This document shows, piece by piece, positions 18,054 to 27,778 of a stretch of DNA of 35,539 nucleotides. Source of the DNA: Candidatus Zipacnadia bacterium (lineage in GTDB: Bacteria > Armatimonadota > Zipacnadia > JALGUG01); contig JALGUG010000016.1 of assembly GCA_029820995.1 (NCBI GenBank), positions 1 to 35,539 of the forward strand, read 5' to 3'. The translations under genes and the position numbers were made by a program. The notes under the pieces are model-generated. The model had not been told where the DNA came from, did no database searches, and saw only the letters and a program-made list of their open reading frames with translations. Position 1 is the stretch's first letter, and each line of letters opens with the position of its first letter.

Positions 18054-19821
18054 GGGGCGAGACGGGCGAGGGCTGAGGGAGCAGAGGCAGGCGTGTGCTC
18101 GGTTCGGGCGCGCGGCGGTCGTATTGTGGTGGCTGGCCACCGTCAGCGCGTGGGGCGGCGCCAGTGTCAGCTACTTGCATCCACGCATTGCGGACCTGAA
18201 GGTTCACGCGATCTACGTCAACCTGCACGATAAGCGCGTCAAGGTCAGTGTGCACACGGCGTCAAGCTTTCCCGGCGGTGCCGAATCGTTCGGCTCGATG
18301 ATCGGTCGCACGGAGCCGACGGCGGCGGTGACGGGGACCTACTTCTCGACGACTTCGTACCGACCGGTGGGCGACCTGGTGGCAGACGGCCGACTGCTGT
18401 ACTTCGGCGGGTTGGGGACGGCGTTGGCAATCACGCCGGACAATTCCGTGGTTTTCCGGAAGGTCCAGCGGTGCCGACGCGTGGATTGGGGGCAGTTCGA
18501 GACGGTGGTGGCTGCGGGCCCGACGCTGGTGTGGAACGGGCAGGTGGGGGTGCGCGCGGAGGAGGAGGGGTTCACGGACCCCAGCCTGCAGGGGGAGCAC
18601 CGGCGGACGGCGGTCGGGCTCACGGAGAGGAATCGGCTGTTGCTGGTCGTGGTGTCCACGCCGGTGAGCTTAAACCGAATGGCCCACGTGATGCGCCGTC
18701 TGGACTGCATTGACGCGATTAACCTGGACGGCGGCAGCTCGGCGGCGATGTACTATCGGGGCAAGTATGTCGTTCGGCCCGGGCGGCGTCTGGTCAACCT
18801 GATCACCGTTCATGAGGACGTGCCGGTGGTGACCCGGTACGCGGCGAAGCTGCTGCCGAAGGATGCGCTGGCGATCACGCAATATCGCGAGGTGCTGGCC
18901 CACGAGCACTCGCGGCGGGCCAAGGCACACCGTGAAGCCAACGAGCCGGAAGCGGCGCTGCGGGAGCTGGTGGAGGCGTGTCGGCTGGCTCCTCGGCACG
19001 CGAGCTACCGGGTGATGCTGGCAGACGCACGGCTTGCAGCCGGGGACGAGGCGGGGGCCTCGGCGTCGCTGACGGAGGCGGCTGAGATCTACCGAGAAAA
19101 GAGCCGCCCGCAAGAGGCGCTGGCTGCTCTGCGGCAGGCCCTGGCGCTAGACGACCTGAACCTGAAGGCGCTGGGAACGCTGGCGCGAACCTACAGCGGG
19201 CTCGGACAGAAGGAGGAAGCTCGCGAGACGCAGCGCCGGCTCCGGTTGGCGGTTTTGAGGACCAGTGCGAGGCCGCGGCGCTCGGCAGAGATGGTGCGGC
19301 TGGTCAACGAGCAGTGCGCGGCGAGTCCGGGGTGCGTGCTGCCGCCGGGCTGGCCAGCGTCGTCGGGCCCGATTCTGACCGGGGTGGTGCGTGACCGGAC
19401 GTACCGCGACCGGAGGCTGCAGTTCTCGTGGACGAGGCCTCCCGAGTGGGAGCTGCTGGCCAGCGATGACCCGTCGGTGCTGGAGTTGGAGGATCGGGTC
19501 GGCATCACGTACGCGGTGCTGCGGGTGCTCCACGTGCCGATGGAGATTACGTACCAGAACTTCGTGCGGGCCTATTCGGAACGAACGTACGCGGCCGAAC
19601 TGGAAGCACAGGAGTTCCTGCTCGCGAACGCACAAGCGTACTACTGCCGTACGCGGGAACAGGTGGACGAGTTTACGGTGGACGCAACGACGGTGTTCGT
19701 GCGACGGGGGACGGAGATGTTTGTGATCGAGGGCCTGTGTCTGGCGGAGGATTACCCCCGGGCGAAGGCCAAGTTCAAACTGCTGTGGCGGGGACTGGAC
19801 CTACAGTGGACCGGCCTGTAG
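17998..19821 (+). CDS. Phosphodiester glycosidase (NAGPA) domain protein with C-terminal TPR region; start uncertain
   Basis: AAVTGTYFSTTSYRPVGDLVADG...FETVVAAGPTLVWNG...RRTAVGLTERNRLLLVVV...IDAINLDGGSSAAMYYRGKYVVRPGRRLVNLITV (NAGPA DGGSS); later NEPEAALRELVEACRLAPRHASYRVMLADARLAAGDEAGAS TPR-like. ATG 17998 would overlap the GH20-like gene by 56 nt. Confidence 0.8.
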   Translation: MSSHELRGVCRRSFCRSREGRDGRGLREQRQACARFGRAAVVLWWLATVSAWGGASVSYLHPRIADLKVHAIYVNLHDKRVKVSVHTASSFPGGAESFGSMIGRTEPTAAVTGTYFSTTSYRPVGDLVADGRLLYFGGLGTALAITPDNSVVFRKVQRCRRVDWGQFETVVAAGPTLVWNGQVGVRAEEEGFTDPSLQGEHRRTAVGLTERNRLLLVVVSTPVSLNRMAHVMRRLDCIDAINLDGGSSAAMYYRGKYVVRPGRRLVNLITVHEDVPVVTRYAAKLLPKDALAITQYREVLAHEHSRRAKAHREANEPEAALRELVEACRLAPRHASYRVMLADARLAAGDEAGASASLTEAAEIYREKSRPQEALAALRQALALDDLNLKALGTLARTYSGLGQKEEARETQRRLRLAVLRTSARPRRSAEMVRLVNEQCAASPGCVLPPGWPASSGPILTGVVRDRTYRDRRLQFSWTRPPEWELLASDDPSVLELEDRVGITYAVLRVLHVPMEITYQNFVRAYSERTYAAELEAQEFLLANAQAYYCRTREQVDEFTVDATTVFVRRGTEMFVIEGLCLAEDYPRAKAKFKLLWRGLDLQWTGL

Positions 19822-19907
19822 GGCCCGCGCGGGCCAGCGGGCGGGGTAGGGTCCAAAGGGGTATTCCTTGGGCGGCTGAGGCTGTGTTGGGAGGAAGCAA
19901 CGGATTT

Positions 19908-19966
19908 GCCTCACCCCCTGGCTCCCTCTCCGTGCAATCGCTCCGATCGCTTCCGGAGAGGGGGCA
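19908..19966. repeat. REP/MITE-like intergenic palindrome
   Basis: cctcaccccctggctCCCTCTCCG...(21-nt loop)...CGGAGAGGGggcaag; 9-bp inverted arms at 19924-19932 and 19954-19962. Form resembles common dispersed 'cctcaccccctggccccctctcc' intergenic palindromes. Confidence 0.5.
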
Positions 19967-19976
19967 AGCGGGAGGC

Positions 19977-20005
19977 TTGCGACGGGCTGGGGGCTGTGGT
20001 ATACT
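19977..20005 (+). promoter_or_regulatory. sigma70-type promoter upstream of LptD-like gene
   Basis: TTGCGA (19977-19982), 17-nt spacer, TATACT (20000-20005), extended -10 TGg. Confidence 0.65.
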
Positions 20006-20195
20006 TTTGTTCCCGGGAGCTTCCCAACGCGAGGCGCCTCGGGTGTTGTCGGAGGATCTCCGGTCAAGCTGTTGTGCCTCAGCCGCGCGAGACGGGCCGA
20101 GAGTTCGGGCGTGAGCGGCCGGGGCCTGGGCCGACCGAGGACCAAACAGGGCGCAGTGGCTGAGGGCGAAGAGCTATGCGCCGACAGGTGGCAGC

Positions 20196-21713
20196 GTGTT
20201 GAGGCTCCCTCGCGTTGTACTTGTGTTCCTGAGCGCGGTGGCGGTCAGTTGTGCAGCCGGCCCGGAGCAGCTTACGGCGGGAGGGCGAGAGCGCGTCTAT
20301 ATTGATGCGGACCGGATCGAGTATGCTGAGAAGACGGGCGAGGTGAGTGCCAGCGGGGCGGTGGTGGTGGAGTACCGGGGGAACGGGCAAGTCAGGCTCC
20401 ACGCGGATCGGATCCACGGCAATCTGAAGGATGGAGAGATCACGGCGAGCGGCGATGTGCTGGTGGAGCACGGGGAATCGCGGTACAGGGCCAAGGGTGT
20501 GGTCTACAGGGTACGGTCCGGCGATTTCATCATGGACGATGTGCGGGTCGCCGGAGCCTTGGAGCAAGAGGACGGTCGGCGGCTGGTGATTTACTCGGTC
20601 GCCAAGCAGATCAAGCGCGAAGCGGATGTGATGTACATCCTGCGGGGCGAAGTGACGACTTGTGACCGGCCGAAGCCGCACTACGCGCTGATATGCGATG
20701 AATTCATCGTGATTCCGGGCCGACAGCTCATCATGAAGGGCGTATCGGCCCGGTTGTATGGGATCAAGTTCCCGAAGGTACCGAAGATTACCCACTCGTT
20801 GGGCGACGTGGGCCCGCGACGAAGCTGGTTTCCGATGCCCGGCTACAGCGACCGGGACGGGTTTTACGTGTCCTACAATCGGGCGCTGGGGGACGTGGGC
20901 AAGCACTTCAAGACGGAGGCCCAGGTGCGGCTGACGAATTTCCGGGGGATCCGGGGAACGGTGCGGGCGGACTATTTGGGAGGGGGCTGGGGCTCGTATC
21001 TGAAGGTCATGCGGGAGGAGACGGTTCGCTACGACGTGAAGAGGAAGCTGTTTCTGAGTGCGCTGCCCGAATGGGGCGTGACGGCGTCGGGGGAGGTGCC
21101 GTGGTGGTCTGAGCTTTCATATGAGGGGGCGGTGCGGACGGGCGAGTACAAGGAGCGGCCCTGGAATACGAAGGCGGTACGGCACCAGTTGGAGGTGGGA
21201 GTGGGCTATCGTGATGGCGACCGCGCCCGGGGGGTGGGGCGCTGGGGCGGGCTGGGCGTGCAGGAGTCGTTCTACGGCACGGGCGATCAGTATGGCGATA
21301 TCGCCCTGGATCTGGGAGCCGGGATGAGTTTCAGCCGGCGGTTGTCCGGATCGCTGACTTATTATCATCACGTTGAGCATGGAGCTACGCCCTTCGAGTT
21401 CGACGATGTGGACCTGCCGCGCGAGCTGAGGGGGAAGCTGGACGCCTGGGTGACTGATAACTGGGCGGTGGGGTGTTTGGCCCGCTATGATCTACGCCAA
21501 TCCTCGGTGCGGGACTATACGTTGTCACTGACGCGGCGGGCGCATTGTCTGAGCTGGACCGTGCAGTACCGCAACGTGGGGAGCGAGATCGGTCTGCGCG
21601 TCGACGTGAACGGCTTGACGAACAATCTGCGCATGGAGGGGTCTCCCGAAGCCTGGCTGGAGCGAACAGATTCGGGTTCGGGAGCGTCAGACGGGTCTAC
21701 CCAAGCGCCTTAG
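20196..21713 (+). CDS. OstA/LptA-N-domain outer-membrane LPS-assembly (LptD-like) protein
   Basis: YIDADRIEYAEKTGEVSASGAVVVEYRGNGQVRLHADRIHGNLKDGEITASGDVLVEHGESRYRAKGVVYR (OstA-like), then amphipathic beta-barrel-like C-terminal half. Start GTG 20196 or TTG 20199. Confidence 0.75.
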   Translation: MLRLPRVVLVFLSAVAVSCAAGPEQLTAGGRERVYIDADRIEYAEKTGEVSASGAVVVEYRGNGQVRLHADRIHGNLKDGEITASGDVLVEHGESRYRAKGVVYRVRSGDFIMDDVRVAGALEQEDGRRLVIYSVAKQIKREADVMYILRGEVTTCDRPKPHYALICDEFIVIPGRQLIMKGVSARLYGIKFPKVPKITHSLGDVGPRRSWFPMPGYSDRDGFYVSYNRALGDVGKHFKTEAQVRLTNFRGIRGTVRADYLGGGWGSYLKVMREETVRYDVKRKLFLSALPEWGVTASGEVPWWSELSYEGAVRTGEYKERPWNTKAVRHQLEVGVGYRDGDRARGVGRWGGLGVQESFYGTGDQYGDIALDLGAGMSFSRRLSGSLTYYHHVEHGATPFEFDDVDLPRELRGKLDAWVTDNWAVGCLARYDLRQSSVRDYTLSLTRRAHCLSWTVQYRNVGSEIGLRVDVNGLTNNLRMEGSPEAWLERTDSGSGASDGSTQAP

Positions 21714-21805
21714 GCCGGCCCTGATCGAAGGCGACAGAGAGCGGGAGTAACGGGCCCGCGTTGAGATGGCGTGGATGGCCGTGGGAAGTGAGGTGAGCGT
21801 GGAAC

Positions 21806-24679
21806 ATGGCCTTCATAAAGCAACTCTTAAGCCCGAATGAGCGTGAGATCCGGCGGCTACGGCGCCCGGTGCAGCGAATTGCGGAGTTGGAGCCCAAGAT
21901 ACAGGCGCTATCGGATACTCAACTGGCTAAGAAGACGGATGAGTTCCGCAATCGGCTAGCCGACGGGAGCACGCTGGACGATCTCTTGGTGGAGGCCTTC
22001 GCGGTGGTGCGAGAGGCCTTTGTGCGGACAGTTGAGATGCGCCCCTTTGACGTGCAAATGATGGGCGCGATTGTGCTGCATCAGGGCAAGATCGCCGAGA
22101 TGAAGACGGGTGAGGGCAAGACGCTGGTGGCGGTGATGCCGCTGTACCTCAACGCGCTGGAGGGCAAGGGCGCCCACCTGGTGACGACCAACGACTATCT
22201 GGTGTCGTGGCAAGCGGAGTGGATGGGGCAAGTGTTCCAGTTTCTGGGCCTGACGGTCGGGCACATTCAGCACGACATGGAGGCCAGGGAGCGCCGCGAA
22301 GGGTACCTGTGCGACGTCACGTACGTCAACAACAGCGAGCTGGGGTTCGACTACCTGCGGGACAACATGGCGCAGTTCCCGGAGGAGCTGGTGTTGCGCG
22401 ACCTGCACTACGCGGTGGTGGACGAGGTGGACAGCATCCTGGTGGACGAGGCGCGGACGCCGCTGATTATTTCGGGGATGCCGGAGGCGTCCACCGGCTT
22501 GTACAAGACCGTCAACGCGGTGGTAGCGACGCTGCGCAGGGGTGAGGAGAACGACTACACGGCCGACGAGAAGCAGCGGAGCGTCGCGCTGACGGAACAG
22601 GGGACTACGAAGGTCGAGCGAGCGCTGGGGATTGAGAACCTCTCGGACCCCGAGAACTTCGAGCTCAACCACATCGTGCACACGTCGCTGAAGGCGCACG
22701 CGCTGTTTCGCCGGGATGTGGACTATGTGGTGCAAAACGGGGAGGTCGTGATTGTAGACGAGTTTACGGGGCGGCTGCAACCGGGGCGGCGGTACAGCGA
22801 CGGCTTGCACCAGGCGATTGAGGCCAAGGAGAACGTTCGAGTTGAACAGGAGCGGCAGACAGTCGCCAGCATTACGTATCAGAACTTCTTCCGCCTGTAT
22901 GACAAGCTGGCGGGGATGACCGGGACGGCCAAGACGGAGGAGCCGGAGTTCCTAAAGATCTATGGGATGCCGGTCGTAGTCGTGCCGACGAATCTGCCGG
23001 TACGGCGGGTTGACTACCCCGATTGCATTTACAAGACGGACGAGGCGAAGTTTCGGGCGATCTGCCTGGAAATTCTGGCGATGCACGCTCGCGGTCAGCC
23101 GGTGCTGGTGGGCACGCGGTCGGTGGATGTATCGGAGTACTTGGCGACCCGGCTAGCGCCGGACAAGCTGCAGTTTCAGTGCCTGGCGCGATTGCTGCAG
23201 GAGCGGCTACGGGAGACCAAGGCAATTCAGGGCGAGGAGCGGGAGGAATTCGAGGCGCTGCTGCGGGCACCGTTGGGCGAGGTGCAGCGGCATCAACTGC
23301 GACCGATCGCGAAGGCGCTGGGCTCGCAGATGGATGTGCTGGCGGACGAAAATGTGGACGCGCTGGCGACGCTGCTGGGGATTACGCCGGCCGAGGAGGG
23401 CGAGGAGACGCCGCCGGCGTTGCCGGACTGGCGGGACCGGCTGTGCCGGGCGCTGGAGAACGGGATTCCGCACAATGTGCTGAATGCGAAGTATCACTTC
23501 AAGGAAGCCGAGATTATTGCGCAGGCGGGGCGCATTGGAGCGGTAACGATTGCGACGAACATGGCCGGGCGAGGCGTGGACATTGTGCTGGGCGGCAAAC
23601 CGGAGGACGGTCAGCGCCAGACCGAGGATGCGGGTGAGGTGATCCGCCTAGGCGGCCTGCACATTCTGGGTACGGAGCGACACGAAAGCCGGCGGATTGA
23701 CAATCAGCTTCGGGGTCGGTCGGGGCGCCAGGGCGACCCGGGGAGCTCGCGGTTTTACCTATCGCTTGAGGATGAACTGATGCGGCTGTTCGGGCCGGAG
23801 CGGTTCGGGATGTTCCTAAAGTCGTGGCCGGAGGAGGAGGTGCTGGAGCACCGACTGGTCACGCGGTCCATCGAGAACGCGCAGAAGAAGGTTGAGGCGC
23901 GGAACTTCGACATCCGGAAGCATACGCTGCAGTATGATGATGTGATGAACACGCAGCGCTCGGTGATTTACGCCGAGCGACGGAAGGTTCTGATGGGCGA
24001 GGACCTGCACCCGACGCTGCTGGACATGATCCCGGAGGTGTGCGAACGGGTTGTCTCGGAGCACCTGGCACCGGACCCGGAGACCGGCGAGGTGAGCTTC
24101 GATCCGGAGCAGTTGATGGAGGCGTTGTGCCGGGCCATGCCGGGGTTGGAGGAGACGCTGGATCGGCAGCGGTTCCAGAAGCAGGATCAGGAACTGCTGA
24201 TCGAGCGGGCGACGGATGAGGCGCTGAAACGCTATGCGCAGAAGGAGGAGGAGCTGGGGCCGGAGGTGTTGCGGGAGGTGGAGCGGCGAGCGCTGCTGCA
24301 GGTGATTGATACGCACTGGATGCATCACCTGCAGGAGATGGACCACCTGCGCGAGGGGGTTTATCTGCGGGCCTACGGGCAGATGGACCCGCTGATCCAG
24401 TATCAGAAGGAGGCGAGCCGGTATTTCGACCGGTTGCTGGGCCAGATCACGGAGGACGCGGTGCGGCTGTGCTTTGCGGTGCAGGTGGCCGGACAGCAGC
24501 AGTCGCAGCGGCGGCGGCAGCGGATCCGGGATTTGCAGGAGGGCACGCCGATAACGGAGGCGCGGGACGAAATGACGAAGCGCAAGCCGGTGCGAGTGGC
24601 CGCCAAGCCGAGGCGAAACGACCCGTGTCCCTGCGGGAGCGGCAAGAAGTACAAGCGGTGCTGCGGCGCTCATCGGTAG
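21806..24679 (+). CDS. secA: Preprotein translocase ATPase SecA
   Basis: MKTGEGKTLVAVMPLYLNAL, YVNNSELGFDYLRDNMA, DEVDSILVDEARTPLIISG, MTGTAKTEEPEF, NVLNAKYHFKEAEIIAQAGRIGAVTIATNMAGRGVDIVLGG, C-terminal SEC-C zinc motif CPCGSGKKYKRCC. Confidence 0.98.
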   Translation: MAFIKQLLSPNEREIRRLRRPVQRIAELEPKIQALSDTQLAKKTDEFRNRLADGSTLDDLLVEAFAVVREAFVRTVEMRPFDVQMMGAIVLHQGKIAEMKTGEGKTLVAVMPLYLNALEGKGAHLVTTNDYLVSWQAEWMGQVFQFLGLTVGHIQHDMEARERREGYLCDVTYVNNSELGFDYLRDNMAQFPEELVLRDLHYAVVDEVDSILVDEARTPLIISGMPEASTGLYKTVNAVVATLRRGEENDYTADEKQRSVALTEQGTTKVERALGIENLSDPENFELNHIVHTSLKAHALFRRDVDYVVQNGEVVIVDEFTGRLQPGRRYSDGLHQAIEAKENVRVEQERQTVASITYQNFFRLYDKLAGMTGTAKTEEPEFLKIYGMPVVVVPTNLPVRRVDYPDCIYKTDEAKFRAICLEILAMHARGQPVLVGTRSVDVSEYLATRLAPDKLQFQCLARLLQERLRETKAIQGEEREEFEALLRAPLGEVQRHQLRPIAKALGSQMDVLADENVDALATLLGITPAEEGEETPPALPDWRDRLCRALENGIPHNVLNAKYHFKEAEIIAQAGRIGAVTIATNMAGRGVDIVLGGKPEDGQRQTEDAGEVIRLGGLHILGTERHESRRIDNQLRGRSGRQGDPGSSRFYLSLEDELMRLFGPERFGMFLKSWPEEEVLEHRLVTRSIENAQKKVEARNFDIRKHTLQYDDVMNTQRSVIYAERRKVLMGEDLHPTLLDMIPEVCERVVSEHLAPDPETGEVSFDPEQLMEALCRAMPGLEETLDRQRFQKQDQELLIERATDEALKRYAQKEEELGPEVLREVERRALLQVIDTHWMHHLQEMDHLREGVYLRAYGQMDPLIQYQKEASRYFDRLLGQITEDAVRLCFAVQVAGQQQSQRRRQRIRDLQEGTPITEARDEMTKRKPVRVAAKPRRNDPCPCGSGKKYKRCCGAHR

Positions 24680-24699
24680 AAGTCGGGAGGCTAGGGAAG

Positions 24700-25822
24700 A
24701 TGCTGACTGATCTACGGCGTGAGGTAAAGGAGTTGACAACCACCCTCGTGGACATGCGAGGGCGTCTTTGACCTGCCGAGCAAGATCGCGACCTTACAGA
24801 AGTTAGAGGCGGCAACGACCCAGGAGGGCTTCTGGAACAACCCGGAGACGGCACAGAAGCATCTCCAAGAGGTCAAACGGGTGCGGTTAGAGGTGGAGCC
24901 CTGGGAACAGCTCTCGGCGCGGCTGTCGGACTTGGAGACCTTGGTGGAGCTGGGGCTGGAGGAGGGCGACGATAGCGTGGAGGCGGAGATCGAGGAGGGA
25001 CTGGCACAGGCGCGACGGGACCTGCGGCAGCTTGAACTGGCCACGATCCTCAGCGGAGAGTACGATAGCAGCAACGCGATCATGTCCATCAACGCAGGCG
25101 CCGGCGGAGACGAGGCCTGCGACTGGGCCGAGATGCTGCTACGGATGTACCTGCGGTGGGCGGAACGGCACGGGTATGGGCACCGGGTAGTGAGCTACGT
25201 TCCCGGTGAGACGGCCGGGGCCCGGAACGTGGCGGTTGACATTGTGGGGCCGAACGCATACGGGTATCTGAAGGCCGAAGTGGGCGTGCATCGCCTGGTG
25301 CGGATCTCGCCCTTCGACGCGAATAGGCGGCGTCACACCTCATTTGCGAGTGTGGACGTTATTCCGCAGATTGACGAGAATGTGGAGATTGACCTGCGGG
25401 AAGAGGATCTGAAGGTAGACACGTACCGGTCCAGCGGGGCCGGCGGCCAGCACGTGAACAAGACCGACTCGGCTGTGCGGATTACCCACCTGCCGACGGG
25501 CATTACGGTGCAGTGTCAGAACGAGCGGTCACAGCACGCGAACCGGCGGACTGCGATGGCGCACCTGCGGGCGCGGTTGCACGAACTGGAGCGACGCAAG
25601 CAGAGGGAGGAGATCGCCGCGCTGCGGGGCGAGCAGGGCAAGATCGAGTGGGGCAACCAGATTCGCTCGTATGTTTTGCAGCCGTATACGATGGTGAAGG
25701 ATCTGCGGACCGGAGTTGAGACCGCAAATGTGGAGGCGGTGCTGGACGGCGATCTGGACCAGTTCATTCACGCGTACTTGCAGAGCCTGGCGGGAGGCAA
25801 TGGTGACGGCACGGGAGCCTAG
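24700..25822 (+). CDS. prfB: Peptide chain release factor 2, expressed through programmed +1 frameshift: join(24700..24768, 24770..25822)
   Basis: Frame 0: [23 protein letters not shown] then TGA (24769-24771); +1 frame continues [45 protein letters not shown]...; GGQ motif in [25 protein letters not shown]; located right after secA. Confidence 0.97.
24756..24772 (+). promoter_or_regulatory. prfB programmed +1 frameshift site (SD-like GAGGG, CTT TGA C)
   Basis: ...atg cGA GGG cgt CTT TGA C...: internal SD-like GAGGG, 3 nt, then slippery CTT followed by stop TGA and C, as in the well-known RF2 autoregulatory site. Confidence 0.95.
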
Positions 25823-25846
25823 GCTGTACCGGGGGCGTGCTCGGGG

Positions 25847-27778
25847 ATGAGACTGCTGAACCGTGTGCTGACGGTGCTAATCGCCTGCGGCGTTGCAGCC
25901 GCAGGTGTTGTTTGTGTCCAGCGACTGGGGGCCGAGCGACGCAGTGGAGCGGTTGAGATAGTGGTGGACTATCCGGAGGCGGTGGCGCTGGCGGCAGCGA
26001 GCGGGGAGGATGTGGTGACGATACTGCGGGCCCTGAAGGCCGCGGGCGCGACGGGCGTGGCGATCTACGAATCGAGCCTGCAGGATCTGCTGGCTGAGGG
26101 ACGGGTGCGTCTGGCGCCGCCGACAGGCGCCGATGTTCCGTCGGGGACCGTGGTGGTGGATGCCAGGGAGCTGTCGGCTCAAGTGACGGCGCACGTGCGG
26201 GCGAAGGTTGGACCCTGCGAGATCATGCTGCGAAACCCGGACCTGGTGCGCATCCCGGCGCGAGCGCTGACGATCCCGAACCTGACCGTGGGGTACGATC
26301 CGGGCACGGTAATGCAAGTGCTCCAGAGCGATCTGACCGTGATCGCTCGGCCATCGGTGGCAGAGGTGCGGACGCGAGCCGCGCTGCAGCTCGCGGTTGA
26401 CGAGGCGGCCGCCACAGGAGCCCAGCAAGTGGTGTTCGCCGGGCCGGCGGTCCTGGGGTACCGGGAGCTAATCCCCGAGGCGGCGGAGATGCTGAGCAAG
26501 GCAGGGTTGACGTACTGCTCGGTGGAGTTCGGTAGACAGCTTGGCGAGGGTGCGCTGGGGCGCAGGCTCAAGGGTCGGCTGTTGCGGCTGCACAGCATCA
26601 ACGAGAATGAAATGCCGACGATGACGCCGCCGAAGGCGGTGGAACGGTTCGTTCGGGCTGTTCGGGAGCGGAACATTCGCGTTTGCTACGTGCGGCTGTT
26701 CCTGGAGGCCGTGAAGCAGCCGCTGGAACAGAACAAGCAGTTCATCTCAGCGATTTCCGGGCGTCTGAGTGCGGTGGGCTTCGCGGTCGGGACTGCCAGG
26801 CCGCTGGAGGCCTTCGGTGGGAGCGCTGCACGCTATCTGCGGACCATCGCAGGCGTGGGCGCGGCGGCGGCGGGCGTGTACCTGCTGGTATTCCTGTGGC
26901 AGGTGTCCGTCTGGTGGGGATGGAGCCTGTTGCTGATCGGCGCGGCGCTCGCCACAGTGGGGCAGGTGGCGGAGTTAGGCAACGTGAGCAAGCTGTTGGC
27001 ACTGCTGGCAGCGGTCGCCATGCCGACGCTGGGCCTGGCAACACTGCGGCTGGGAATGGAGCCCTTCGCTGAAACGTGGTCCGGGGCCTTGGGGCGTGGG
27101 CTGCGCGCGTTTGTGCTGTGCACGGCGTTGAGCCTGGGCGGTGCAGTGCTCGTAGCCGGCCTGTTGGGCGAGCTGCCCTTCATGGTGGGACTTGACCAGT
27201 TCAGAGGCGTCAAGATAGCACAGTTTCTGCCTCTGCTGGCAGCAGCCGCGATCTATCTGGGTCGCCCCCCAGGAACTGGGCGGAGCCACCCGTTCGGCGA
27301 TTACGTGCGACGATGGCTGGATGCGCTTCGGCAAGCGGTGCGATACGAGCACGCGGTCATCCTGGTGCTGGCTGTGGTGGCCCTGGCGCTGTTGGCCATT
27401 CGGTCGGGCAATGAGCCGGCAATCGGTGTGACGGGCGCGGAGCTCCGGTTTCGCAGCTTGCTGGAGCGGCTCTTGGTGGTTCGGCCAAGGACGAAGGAGT
27501 TCCTGATCGGCCACCCGCTGCTGATTGTGGGCCTGGCGCTGGCGGCGCGGGGGCAGGTTCGGGGGCTGTGGTGGTGCCTGGCGCTAGGGGGCATTGGACA
27601 GGTCTCGATGGTCAACACGTTCTGTCATCTGCATACGCCGCTGATGGTGTCAGTCATGCGTACGGGGCACGGGTTATGGATGGGGGCGGCGTTGGGAGCG
27701 GCGGCCACCGGGGTGTGGATTGGGTGGCTGGGGCCATGGCTGCAGCGGCTGGGTGAGGGCGGTGCGGGGCGCGGTTGA
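25847..27778 (+). CDS. DUF5693-like membrane protein
   Basis: N-terminal TM, soluble domain VEIVVDYPEAVALAAASGEDVVTILRALKAAGATGVAIYESSLQDLLAEGRV..., then multiple C-terminal TM helices; FLIGHPLLIVGLAL, GQVSMVNTFCHLHTPLMVSVMRTGHG. Confidence 0.7.
   Translation: MRLLNRVLTVLIACGVAAAGVVCVQRLGAERRSGAVEIVVDYPEAVALAAASGEDVVTILRALKAAGATGVAIYESSLQDLLAEGRVRLAPPTGADVPSGTVVVDARELSAQVTAHVRAKVGPCEIMLRNPDLVRIPARALTIPNLTVGYDPGTVMQVLQSDLTVIARPSVAEVRTRAALQLAVDEAAATGAQQVVFAGPAVLGYRELIPEAAEMLSKAGLTYCSVEFGRQLGEGALGRRLKGRLLRLHSINENEMPTMTPPKAVERFVRAVRERNIRVCYVRLFLEAVKQPLEQNKQFISAISGRLSAVGFAVGTARPLEAFGGSAARYLRTIAGVGAAAAGVYLLVFLWQVSVWWGWSLLLIGAALATVGQVAELGNVSKLLALLAAVAMPTLGLATLRLGMEPFAETWSGALGRGLRAFVLCTALSLGGAVLVAGLLGELPFMVGLDQFRGVKIAQFLPLLAAAAIYLGRPPGTGRSHPFGDYVRRWLDALRQAVRYEHAVILVLAVVALALLAIRSGNEPAIGVTGAELRFRSLLERLLVVRPRTKEFLIGHPLLIVGLALAARGQVRGLWWCLALGGIGQVSMVNTFCHLHTPLMVSVMRTGHGLWMGAALGAAATGVWIGWLGPWLQRLGEGGAGRG

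Noticed and set aside
21956-22810. 284-aa minus-strand ORF inside secA
   Set aside because: Antisense to highly conserved SecA motifs; shadow ORF.
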